Assembly (NCBI GenBank): GCA_023406225.1
Contig: JAEXWS010000033.1
Location: 1-62,367 of the forward strand
Source of the DNA: Bacillota bacterium
GTDB taxonomy: Bacteria > Bacillota > Clostridia > Oscillospirales > Oscillospiraceae
Length of the DNA stretch: 62,367 nt
Direction of reading: 5' to 3'
Part shown: piece by piece, positions 55,901 to 62,367 of the stretch
Layout of the letters: each line of letters starts with the position of its first letter
Position numbering within the stretch: position 1 is the first letter of the stretch
Made by a program: the position numbers and the translations under genes
The notes under the pieces: generated by a model
What the model was told of the DNA's origin: nothing
The model's database searches: none
What the model saw: the letters and a program-made list of their open reading frames with translations, nothing else

Positions 55901-57285
55901 GCCTCCGCCCCCCGCGTCACGTCGTTGATCCATTTCCGGCTCCGAAGCCGGAAAACGCCCCAGGGCATCTTACACAGGTTCTCCGTCTGGATGGAGAGGC
56001 ACACCAGCGTCACCGGCGCGTTCAGCACCAGGCCCGTCAGGGCGGTGAGGGGCACCGCCACGCACCAAAGGGGCGTCAGGTCGATGACGGAGGCCATCCG
56101 GGCGTCGCCGCCCGCCCGGAGAAGGCCGGTGATGTTGGTGATGTCAAAGGCCTTTAGGGGCATCATGAAGATATACACCGTGCACATGGTGACGGCGATC
56201 TGCAGCGCCAGTCCCTCCAGGTGGAACAGGGGATAGAGGTGGGGGATGAACAGCGTGGGCAGGGCCGCGGCCAGACACGCCGCCACCACCGCGCCCACCA
56301 GCAGCGACACGGTGAGCAGGCAGCATCCCAGGGAATAGACCTCCTCCTTTTTCGCGCCCTCTCCGATGCGTTTTCCCACGATGACGGCGGTGGCGCCCGC
56401 CACGCCGAAGCAGGTCACGGTGGAGAACTTGTCGATGTTGCCCATGATGGCGTAAGCCGCCAGCATCTCCGTGGAGACGGCCATGTGGCCCATGATGGAG
56501 GTCATGACGGTGGTGCCCAGGCCCCAGAGCGTCTCGTTGAGGATGACGGGGGTGGAGTATTTCACAAAGCTGCGCAAAAACGCCCTGCCGGGGCGGAACA
56601 GGGCGGCGGGCCGCAGGGGCAGGCGGCGGCAACGCAGGGCGTAGACCGTTACGATGGCGAACTCCACGATGCGGGAGGTCAGCGTGGCGATGGCCGCGCC
56701 GGTGACGCCCAGAGCGGGCGCGCCGAATTTGCCGAAGATGAAGATGTAGTTCAAAAGCGTGTTCAGCAGCATGGAGATCGCAAAGACCACCATGCCCATG
56801 GCGGGATTTTCGATGCTGCGCTGCATCCCCACGTACACGGAGCTGACGGCGTTGAACACATAGCTCACGCCCACGATGCGCAGATACGGCGCGCCGATCT
56901 CGATGAGGAGAAGGTTGTCCGTCACCAGGCCCATGACCTCCCGGGGGAACAGAAACAGCGCCAGGGCCATGACCCCAGCGATGAGGAAGCCCGCGTACAT
57001 GGCCACCCCCATGCAGCGGTTGATGGCGTCCTCGTCGCCCTTGCCCCAGTATTGGCTCACCAGAACGGTGAGGCCGCTGATGAGGCCGAAGACGATGACC
57101 TGGATCAGGAAGATGGGGGCGTTGGCGGCGGTGACGGCGGAGAGCTCGTTGTTGCCGAGAAGGCCCACCATGAATGTGTCCACAAAGCCCAGGGAGGTGG
57201 TGATGAGGTTTTGCAGGATCAGGGGCAGGGCCAGCAGCCACATGCGCTTGTAAAAGCCCCGCTCCCGGCGAAGAAAGTGAAACAT
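55897..57285 (-). CDS. MATE family efflux transporter
   Basis: 462 residues and twelve hydrophobic segments. Family landmarks include the first helix LALPLILQNLITTSLGFVDT with FMVGLLG, SQYWGKGDED, the repeat-2 segment TSIMGHMAVSTEMLAAYAIM and FGVAGATAVIVGKRIGEG. MATE proteins export cationic drugs or metabolites by Na+ or H+ antiport; substrate unknown. The start at 57285 has TAAGGAACGGTAGATT upstream. Two-gene operon with the rRNA methyltransferase. Confidence 0.92.
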   Translation of the reverse strand: MFHFLRRERGFYKRMWLLALPLILQNLITTSLGFVDTFMVGLLGNNELSAVTAANAPIFLIQVIVFGLISGLTVLVSQYWGKGDEDAINRCMGVAMYAGFLIAGVMALALFLFPREVMGLVTDNLLLIEIGAPYLRIVGVSYVFNAVSSVYVGMQRSIENPAMGMVVFAISMLLNTLLNYIFIFGKFGAPALGVTGAAIATLTSRIVEFAIVTVYALRCRRLPLRPAALFRPGRAFLRSFVKYSTPVILNETLWGLGTTVMTSIMGHMAVSTEMLAAYAIMGNIDKFSTVTCFGVAGATAVIVGKRIGEGAKKEEVYSLGCCLLTVSLLVGAVVAACLAAALPTLFIPHLYPLFHLEGLALQIAVTMCTVYIFMMPLKAFDITNITGLLRAGGDARMASVIDLTPLWCVAVPLTALTGLVLNAPVTLVCLSIQTENLCKMPWGVFRLRSRKWINDVTRGAEA

Positions 57286-57589
57286 AATCTACCGTTCCTT
57301 AATTTTAAAGTCGTTGTCCGCCCCGGGCGCGGGGGGAGAGGCTCCGGTTTCCCCGGCCCTTTGGCCGCCGGAGAAAGAAGCGGACGCCGTCATGCCCGGC
57401 GGGAGACAAGGGGGATCGCCGCAAAGCGGCAAGAGAAGCCGCCCCGGGGCGTGCGCCCGCCGAACGTTCCCGCGGCCCGTTTGCCTCCGGGGCAAAGGCC
57501 CCGGTCCGCCTTTTGGGTCCCCGCCAAAACCCGCCGGTTTTGACGGAGAGTAGGGAAGTTCGGGGAAGAGGCCCTCCCCCCGGAAATCC
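57286..57589. other. Intergenic stretch without a recognisable gene
   Basis: 304 bp between the starts of the MATE gene and the end of the cysteine desulfurase gene, both on the minus strand. It is GC-rich with short open frames lacking ribosome sites. I see no clear terminator hairpin for the desulfurase gene and no RNA gene. Confidence 0.5.
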
Positions 57590-58720
57590 TCACAGCATCG
57601 GCATCCGCTCGTCGTGGTGCCGCAGCAGCGCCTCCGCGCAGGCGTCGATGTCCCCGGCGGCGGTCTCCGGCCCGAAGCTCAGACGGATCACCCCCGCCGC
57701 CGCCCGCTTGGGCAGCTTCAGGGCCGCCACCACGTGGCTGGGCCTGCCCTGGTGGCAGGCGGACCCGGCGGAGATGCAGATGCCCCGGCTCCCCAGGTCG
57801 TTGACGATGTTCTGGCTGGGCCAGCCCTCCAGGGCGGCGGCCAGGATGTGGGGCGCGCCGCCGCCGATAACGCGCAGGTCCGGGATGGCCGAGAGGCGCT
57901 GCACGGCGTAAGACCGCAGCTCCGCCATGCGGCGGAGCGTGTCCTCCAAATGGGCGCACCGCAGCTCCGCCGCCTTGGCGAAGCCCGCGATCTGGGCGGT
58001 GGCCTCCGTGCCGGAGCGCAGGCCGGATTCCTGCCCGCCCCCCGCCAGCAGGGGCCGGGGATTGCGGACCCGGGGCCCGATGTACAGTCCGCCGACGCCC
58101 TTGGGCCCGCCGATCTTGTGGGCGGACACGGCGATGAAGTCCGCGCCCAGGGTCCCGGCGGAGAAGGGGACCTTCAAAAAGCCCTGGACCGCGTCGGTAT
58201 GCAGAAGGGTCTTGGGATTCCTGGCCCGGAGCCCCGCCGCGATCTCGGCGATGGGGAAGACGTTCCCCAGCTCGTTGTTCACCATCATGACGCTGACCAG
58301 CGCCGTGTCCGGTCGCACGGCGTCCAGCACCTGCTGCGCCGTCAGGTCCCCGTTTTCGTCCGGGACCAGGTACGTCACCTCGCACCCCTGCTTTTCCATC
58401 CAGCGGCAGGCCTCCAAAACCGCGCTGTGCTCCACCGCCGTCGTGACGATGTGGCGGCCCAGGTGGCGGTTTTGCCAGCAGGCGGCGGAAACGGCCCAGT
58501 TGTCCGCCTCCGTGCCGCAGGAGGTGAAGAAAAACCGCTCCGGCCCGCAGCCAAGGGCGCCGGCGATGGTCCGCCGCCACGCCTCCACCCGCTTTTTCAT
58601 CTCCTGCCCCAGGGGATACTGGGAACTGGGATTGCCGAAGTCCTCCGTGAGCACTTCATACATGGCGTCCGCCACGGCCCGGGGGACGGGCGTGGTGGCG
58701 GCGTGGTCCAGATAGATCAT
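57590..58720 (-). CDS. Cysteine desulfurase, NifS/IscS family
   Basis: PLP enzyme that takes sulfur from cysteine for Fe-S clusters and thiolated tRNA. 376 residues. IYLDHAATTPVPRAV is the N-terminal signature, TSCGTEADNWAV binds the cofactor phosphate, the PLP Lys lies in AVSAHKIGGPKGVG, and the persulfide Cys is in GSACHQGRPSHVV. The catalytic loop is of the type I NifS/IscS kind. It is divergent from the methylthiotransferase mtaB, which needs Fe-S clusters and a sulfur source, so the two are functionally linked. AGGAGGTTTTTCAT precedes the ATG at 58720. No IscU is adjacent. Confidence 0.92.
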   Translation of the reverse strand: MIYLDHAATTPVPRAVADAMYEVLTEDFGNPSSQYPLGQEMKKRVEAWRRTIAGALGCGPERFFFTSCGTEADNWAVSAACWQNRHLGRHIVTTAVEHSAVLEACRWMEKQGCEVTYLVPDENGDLTAQQVLDAVRPDTALVSVMMVNNELGNVFPIAEIAAGLRARNPKTLLHTDAVQGFLKVPFSAGTLGADFIAVSAHKIGGPKGVGGLYIGPRVRNPRPLLAGGGQESGLRSGTEATAQIAGFAKAAELRCAHLEDTLRRMAELRSYAVQRLSAIPDLRVIGGGAPHILAAALEGWPSQNIVNDLGSRGICISAGSACHQGRPSHVVAALKLPKRAAAGVIRLSFGPETAAGDIDACAEALLRHHDERMPML

Positions 58721-58745
58721 ATGAAAAACCTCCTGCGGTTGGGGC

Positions 58746-58774
58746 TTGCCCAACGGCGAAAATACAGATATAAT
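58746..58774 (+). promoter_or_regulatory. Promoter of mtaB
   Basis: TTGCCC (58746-58751) and TATAAT (58769-58774) with a 17-bp spacer; transcription would begin about 57 bp before the mtaB start. Confidence 0.65.
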
Positions 58775-58837
58775 AAACTCCAAATAAGCGCGTTTAAACA
58801 TTATATAAAGGTTTAGCCGAAAGTGCAAGGAGAATCC

Positions 58838-60127
58838 ATGAAAGTCGCCATCTTCACCCTCGGGTGCAAAGTGAATCAGTATGAGACCCAGGCCATGGAG
58901 CAGGAGCTCCGCCGCCGGGGCCACCAGGTCGTGGACTTCGGGGAGGAGGCGGACGCCTACGTGGTGAACACCTGCTCCGTCACGGCGGTCAGCGACCAGA
59001 AATCCCGCCAGATGCTCCACCGCGTCCGCCGGGAGCACCCTGGCGCGGTGGCGGCGGTGTGCGGGTGCTATCCCCAGACCCACGCGGAGGAGATGGGGGA
59101 GCTGGACGCGGACCTGGTGGCGGGCACCGGGGACCGCCGGGGCTTTATCGGCCTTTTGGAGCAGGCCGCGGCGGAAAAGCGCCGCATCGAGGCCATCGAC
59201 CGCTCCTTTGAGCGCCGCACGTTCGAGGTCCTGCCCGCCGGGGGCATGACGGAGCGCACCCGGGCCATGCTGAAGGTGGAGGACGGGTGCGTGAACTTCT
59301 GCGCCTACTGCATCATCCCCTACGCCCGGGGGCCCGTGCGCTCGCTGCCCGCGGCGGCGGCGGCGGAGCAGGCGGCGCGGCTGAAGGCGGACGGCTACCG
59401 GGAGATCGTGCTCACCGGCATCGAGATCTCCTCCTGGGGCCGGGACCTGGGGACCGGACAGAGCCTCGTGGACCTCATCGAGACCGTGTCCGCCGCCGCG
59501 CCGGGCGTCCGCATCCGCCTGGGCAGCCTGGAGCCCCGGACGGTGACGGAGGAATTCTGCCGCCGCTGCGCGGCCCTGCCGGACCTCTGCCCTCAGTTCC
59601 ACCTGTCCCTGCAAAGCGGGTGCGACGCCACGCTGAAGCGGATGAACCGGAAATACGGCACGGAGCGGTATTACGAGTCCGTGGCGCTGCTGAACCGCTA
59701 TTTCCGCCGTCCCGCCGTCACCACGGACCTCATCACCGGCTTTCCGGAGGAGACGGAGGAGGAGTTTGCCCTGACCCTGGCCTTCCTCCGCCGGTGCGGC
59801 TTCGCCCAGATGCATATCTTCCCTTACTCTGTCCGTCCCGGGACCCCGGCGGCGAAGATGGTCCAGGTGCCCAAAAGCGTCCGGGAGGAGCGGGCCCGGC
59901 GGGCGGCGGAGGCTGCCGCCGGGATGCACCGGGCCTATCTGGAGGGCTGTGTGGGAGAGACGTATCCCGTCCTCTTCGAGCAGCCCAAGGAGGGGCGGTT
60001 CTCCGGCCGCGCCCCCAATTACATGGAGGTGCTGGCGGAGGGAGCGGACCTGCATAACGCGGTGAAAAACGTCCGCATCACCGGGACCGACGGAAAAGCG
60101 CTGCTGGGCGAGATACAGGAGGGATGA
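58838..60127 (+). CDS. mtaB: tRNA (N6-threonylcarbamoyladenosine(37)) methylthiotransferase MtaB
   Basis: Radical-SAM enzyme that adds a methylthio group to t6A37 of tRNAs reading ANN codons. 429 residues. The N-terminal UPF0004 domain binds one 4Fe-4S cluster (FTLGCKVNQYETQAME, VNTCSVTAVSDQKSRQ, VCGCYPQ), the radical-SAM domain has KVEDGCVNFCAYCIIPYARG with the CxxxCxxC, and the C-terminus has a TRAM-like region (VGETYPVLFEQPKEGRFSGR). The spelling TLGCKVNQYE and the CIIPYARGP segment indicate MtaB rather than MiaB. ATG 58838 follows GCAAGGAGAATCC. First gene of an operon with the HD nucleotidase and an FCD-domain gene. Confidence 0.93.
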   Translation: MKVAIFTLGCKVNQYETQAMEQELRRRGHQVVDFGEEADAYVVNTCSVTAVSDQKSRQMLHRVRREHPGAVAAVCGCYPQTHAEEMGELDADLVAGTGDRRGFIGLLEQAAAEKRRIEAIDRSFERRTFEVLPAGGMTERTRAMLKVEDGCVNFCAYCIIPYARGPVRSLPAAAAAEQAARLKADGYREIVLTGIEISSWGRDLGTGQSLVDLIETVSAAAPGVRIRLGSLEPRTVTEEFCRRCAALPDLCPQFHLSLQSGCDATLKRMNRKYGTERYYESVALLNRYFRRPAVTTDLITGFPEETEEEFALTLAFLRRCGFAQMHIFPYSVRPGTPAAKMVQVPKSVREERARRAAEAAAGMHRAYLEGCVGETYPVLFEQPKEGRFSGRAPNYMEVLAEGADLHNAVKNVRITGTDGKALLGEIQEG

Positions 60128-60128
60128 T

Positions 60129-60704
60129 ATGAAAAGCCACTTTTTTGCCTATATCTCCCGGATGCGGTTCATCCAGCGCTGGGCGCTGATGCGCAACACC
60201 GCGCCGGAGAACGTCCAGGAGCACAGCCACCAGGTGGCGGTGCTGGCCCACGCGCTGGCGCTCATCCGAAACGAGAAGTTCGGCGGCCATGCGGACCCCG
60301 GGGCCGTGGCGGCGGCGGCGCTGTACCACGACGCGTCGGAGATCTTGACCGGGGACATGCCCACCCCCATCAAGTATGACAATCCCGCCATCCGCAGCGC
60401 CTATAAAGACGTGGAGTCCGTGGCGGTGCAAAAGCTTGAGCAGATGCTGCCCCCGGAGCTGCGGGCCGTTTACGCCCCCATCCTGGAGGGCGGGGATCAG
60501 GAGGCACGGACGCTGGTGAAGGCGGCGGACAAGCTCTCCGCCTACATCAAGTGCGTGGAGGAGCTGAAGGCCGGAAACGCCGAGTTCCGCCAGGCGGCGG
60601 CGGAGACCCGCCGGGTGCTGGAGGGCTACGGCCTGCCGGAGGTGGCCTATTTCATGGACACGTTTATGGACAGCTTCTCCCTGACGCTGGACGAGCTGAA
60701 ATAA
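60129..60704 (+). CDS. HD-domain 5'-deoxynucleotidase, YfbR-like
   Basis: 191 residues. RMRFIQRWALMRNTAPENVQ, EHSHQVAVLAHALALI and LYHDASEILTGDMPTPIKY carry the metal-binding His and Asp residues of YfbR, which removes the 5' phosphate from dNMPs. The C-terminal Asp of the HD set is in AADKLSAYIKC. It lies 1 bp after the mtaB stop with CAGGAGGGATGAT as ribosome site. Nucleotide-pool balance is the expected role. Confidence 0.9.
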   Translation: MKSHFFAYISRMRFIQRWALMRNTAPENVQEHSHQVAVLAHALALIRNEKFGGHADPGAVAAAALYHDASEILTGDMPTPIKYDNPAIRSAYKDVESVAVQKLEQMLPPELRAVYAPILEGGDQEARTLVKAADKLSAYIKCVEELKAGNAEFRQAAAETRRVLEGYGLPEVAYFMDTFMDSFSLTLDELK

Positions 60705-60723
60705 CTGCGGAAGGAGCCAGGAT

Positions 60724-61152
60724 ATGGAGCCGCGTTTTCAAGAGATGCTGGAGACCCGGGGCGCGCTGGAGTGCGCTCTGGTCTATCTGGCCGCGCAGAA
60801 GGCCGTGCCATCGGACGGGGACAAACTGCGCCAGCCCCTCAGCTATGCCATCGCACGGGACATCGACTATCAGCTGGAGCGGGACTTCGACTTTCATCTG
60901 GCCGTGGCGGACATTGCCGCCAACGACTTCCTCCGGCGGAGCCTGCAAAGCCTCATGGAGCAGATCACGGAGTACCTCAGCCGCAACCGGGCGCTTTTGC
61001 CGGAGGTGGACGACCAGTCCGCCATTCAGCACTGGAACATCATGGTGGCCGTCCTGGCCAACGAGCCGGACCGGGCGGAGCAGGCCATGCGCTCCCACAT
61101 GCAGTACGTGACCCGGCTCTACTCCCGGGAGCTGAACCGGGGGCACCTTTGA
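60724..61152 (+). CDS. Stand-alone FCD domain (GntR/FadR-type effector domain without DNA-binding domain)
   Basis: 142 residues, all-helical. LETRGALECALVYLAAQKAV, DFDFHLAVADIAANDFLRRS, HWNIMVAVLANEPDRAEQAM and RSHMQYVTRLYS match the FCD ligand-binding domain of FadR-type GntR regulators, including the Asp/His residues that hold a metal. No winged helix precedes it: the ATG at 60724 has GCGGAAGGAGCCAGGAT upstream and the intergenic space before it is only 19 bp. It is either the remnant of a regulator that lost its DNA-binding half or a separately encoded effector-binding protein. The region resembles a full FCD in length, so the fold should be complete. Confidence 0.75.
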   Translation: MEPRFQEMLETRGALECALVYLAAQKAVPSDGDKLRQPLSYAIARDIDYQLERDFDFHLAVADIAANDFLRRSLQSLMEQITEYLSRNRALLPEVDDQSAIQHWNIMVAVLANEPDRAEQAMRSHMQYVTRLYSRELNRGHL

Positions 61153-61171
61153 ACCAAGGGAGGGCGCTGCC

Positions 61172-61246
61172 ATGGACCTGGGGCGGATCGACCGGGAATT
61201 GCGGACCCTGCGGGCGCAGCACGGTGGCTGGACGGCGGGGAAATGA
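61172..61246 (+). CDS. Possible 24-residue micro-ORF
   Basis: MDLGRIDRELRTLRAQHGGW followed by TAGK, starting at an ATG with AAGGGAGGGCGCTGCC in front and ending next to a terminator. It could be a small protein or a decayed gene end; no homologue is known to me. Confidence 0.3.
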   Translation: MDLGRIDRELRTLRAQHGGWTAGK

Positions 61247-61248
61247 GG

Positions 61249-61286
61249 ACAGGACGGCCGGGGAGATTCCCGGCCGTCCTGTTTTT
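61249..61286. terminator. Intrinsic terminator between convergent genes
   Basis: ACAGGACGGCCGGG with its complement CCCGGCCGTCCTGT followed by TTTT; closes the mtaB-HD-FCD transcript. Confidence 0.85.
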
Positions 61287-61290
61287 GCGC

Positions 61291-61833
61291 TCATTTTAAA
61301 AACGTCAGCGCCCCGGTCTCCGAGTCCATCACGTATCCGCTGACGGACACATCCCCGGGCATCAGCGGGTGGCGCCGCAGCAGCTCCACCGTCTCCGCCA
61401 CGGAGTCCTCCACCCGGTCGAAGCCCCGGAACCACGTCTCAAAGTCCACATGGCGGGCGGCCTCGTCGATGGCCTCCTGGGAGACGCCCCGCTCCCGGAG
61501 ACGCTCGAGCATGTGCGCCGCGCCGATGCGGGAGACGCCGCAGTCGGTGTGGCCGATGACCAGAACTTCCTCCACCCGCAGGTCCAGGACCGCCACCAGG
61601 AGGCTCCGCACCGCCCCGTCATAAGGTCCGGTGAGCATGCCTCCGGCGTTTTTGATCATGTTTACGTCGCCGTTCCGGATGCCCAGGGCTGCTGGCAGCA
61701 GCTCCACCAGCCGGGTGTCCATGCAGGTGAGGACGGCCAGTCGCTTGCGGGGGTATTTTCCGGCGGAAAACCGTTCATATTCCCGGCTTTCCACAAACTG
61801 GCGGCCGTGCGCCAGCATCTCTTCCGTTACCAT
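61291..61833 (-). CDS. Beta-class carbonic anhydrase
   Basis: Zinc enzyme converting CO2 and bicarbonate. 180 residues. Zinc ligands are the Cys and Asp of LTCMDTRLVELLP (CxDxR) and the His and Cys of VIGHTDCGV (HxxC); KNAGGMLTGPYDGAVRSLL is the typical connecting segment. This belongs to the short Firmicutes type of the family. ATG 61833 is preferred to a TTG at 61863 because AGAGGGACG precedes it. It is a single gene convergent with the FCD-domain gene; a terminator lies between. It may provide bicarbonate for carboxylations in this anaerobe. Confidence 0.9.
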   Translation of the reverse strand: MVTEEMLAHGRQFVESREYERFSAGKYPRKRLAVLTCMDTRLVELLPAALGIRNGDVNMIKNAGGMLTGPYDGAVRSLLVAVLDLRVEEVLVIGHTDCGVSRIGAAHMLERLRERGVSQEAIDEAARHVDFETWFRGFDRVEDSVAETVELLRRHPLMPGDVSVSGYVMDSETGALTFLK

Positions 61834-61982
61834 GGGAACGTCCCTCTTTTCTTCCAATTTCAAAATGCTTCTGCGCCGGACGGGGAGGCTCCGCGCCCTT
61901 CCGCCGTCAGCGCGGAGAGCCGTCCCGCCCTGTGGGGAGCGCGGCCATCTTCTTCCGGCATACCGTCCCGTTTTCGCTCTGC

Positions 61983-62367
61983 TTAGTTCATCATATCCGC
62001 GCTCTGGGCGAACAGCTCCGTCACCCGCTCCGCCGTGGCGGGCCAGGCGGCAAGCTCCGGGTCCCGGGCCAGCAGATGGTCCGCCGCCGCCTGGGCCTCC
62101 TGCAAAAGCCGGGTGTCGCAGCCCAGGTCCGCCACCCGCAGCCCCGGCAGCCCGTGCTGCCGCTGGCCGAAAAAGTCCCCGGGCCCCCGGAGGCGCAGGT
62201 CCTCCTCCGCGATTTGAAATCCGTCGCTGCTGCGGGTCATCACCTTCAGCCGCGCCCGGGTCTCCTCGTTTTTGCTGTCCGAGATCAGGATGCAGTAGGA
62301 CTGGTGGCGGCCCCGGCCCACCCGGCCCCGGAGCTGGTGGAGCTGGCTCAGGCCGTAACGGTCGGCG
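61983..62367 (-). CDS. recG: ATP-dependent DNA helicase RecG, C-terminal part (5' end outside window)
   Basis: Branch-migration helicase that processes stalled forks. About 128 C-terminal residues are visible, starting with ADRYGLSQLHQLRGRVGRG, the helicase motif VI, then EEDLRLRGPGDFFGQRQHG, the wedge/TRG region, and a variable tail. Frame and sequence are open to the right window edge, so the gene is cut. About 115 bp without features separate it from the carbonic anhydrase. Confidence 0.9.
   Translation of the reverse strand, partial: ADRYGLSQLHQLRGRVGRGRHQSYCILISDSKNEETRARLKVMTRSSDGFQIAEEDLRLRGPGDFFGQRQHGLPGLRVADLGCDTRLLQEAQAAADHLLARDPELAAWPATAERVTELFAQSADMMN

Overview
The window is 62 kb of uniformly GC-rich DNA with dense, mostly co-oriented operons, Gram-positive style Shine-Dalgarno sites (AGGAGG/GGAGG), GTG and TTG starts and many short hairpin terminators. 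The gene content suggests an anaerobic, butyrate-type Clostridia, most likely Oscillospiraceae (Flavonifractor, Lawsonibacter, Intestinimonas, Oscillibacter type): radical 2-hydroxyacyl-CoA dehydratase with its ATP-dependent activator, crt-thl-hbd, RpoN with a PAS-containing activator, FeoAB with the Cys-rich Feo-associated peptide, a Bce-type peptide-sensing module, a CXXC micro-protein next to a polyferredoxin. The placement is inference from gene content and composition.

Region 1 (1-15255): one long plus-strand catabolic cluster. It starts inside a 2-hydroxyacyl-CoA dehydratase subunit, then has the second subunit, the activator, an acetate/4-hydroxybutyrate-type CoA-transferase, a three-part TRAP transporter, an SDR, two D-2-hydroxyacid dehydrogenases, a UxaA-type sugar-acid dehydratase, KDPG aldolase and a KDG/KDGal kinase. 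It ends with a sigma-54-dependent activator. The parts fit import of a sugar or hydroxy acid, conversion through 2-keto-3-deoxy-(phospho)gluconate to pyruvate and triose phosphate, and disposal of a 2-oxoacid as (R)-2-hydroxyacyl-CoA and then enoyl-CoA.

Region 2 (15343-22360): a minus-strand crt-thl-hbd operon, divergent from a 1060-residue regulator that has a STAND-like N-terminus without a P-loop and a C-terminal SARP/BTAD domain. Region 3 (22516-31162): housekeeping and small regulators: rpoN, an XRE repressor with a membrane protein behind a promoter with three palindromes, a HAD phosphatase, typA, serA, tRNA-Arg(CCT), and a tandem repeat of about 155 bp directly after the tRNA.

Region 4 (31188-45479): a signalling block. 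Three hybrid histidine kinases (one fused to two solute-binding domains, one coupled to a separate solute-binding lipoprotein), a regulator with two GntR-type DNA-binding domains, and a feoA-feoB-Cys-rich peptide iron operon in which feoB is frameshifted. Region 5 (45505-49463): a redox operon: a rhodanese-TlpA fusion lipoprotein, a CXXC micro-protein, an NapH-like polyferredoxin, an Rrf2 regulator and a flavin disulfide oxidoreductase, behind a promoter whose -10 lies in a palindrome. Region 6 (49513-62367): a cysteine hydrolase, the BceRSAB-type module, a MITE-like element of about 141 bp, an rRNA methyltransferase, a MATE exporter, a cysteine desulfurase divergent from mtaB, an HD nucleotidase, a stand-alone FCD domain, a beta-carbonic anhydrase and the C-terminus of RecG, cut by the window edge.
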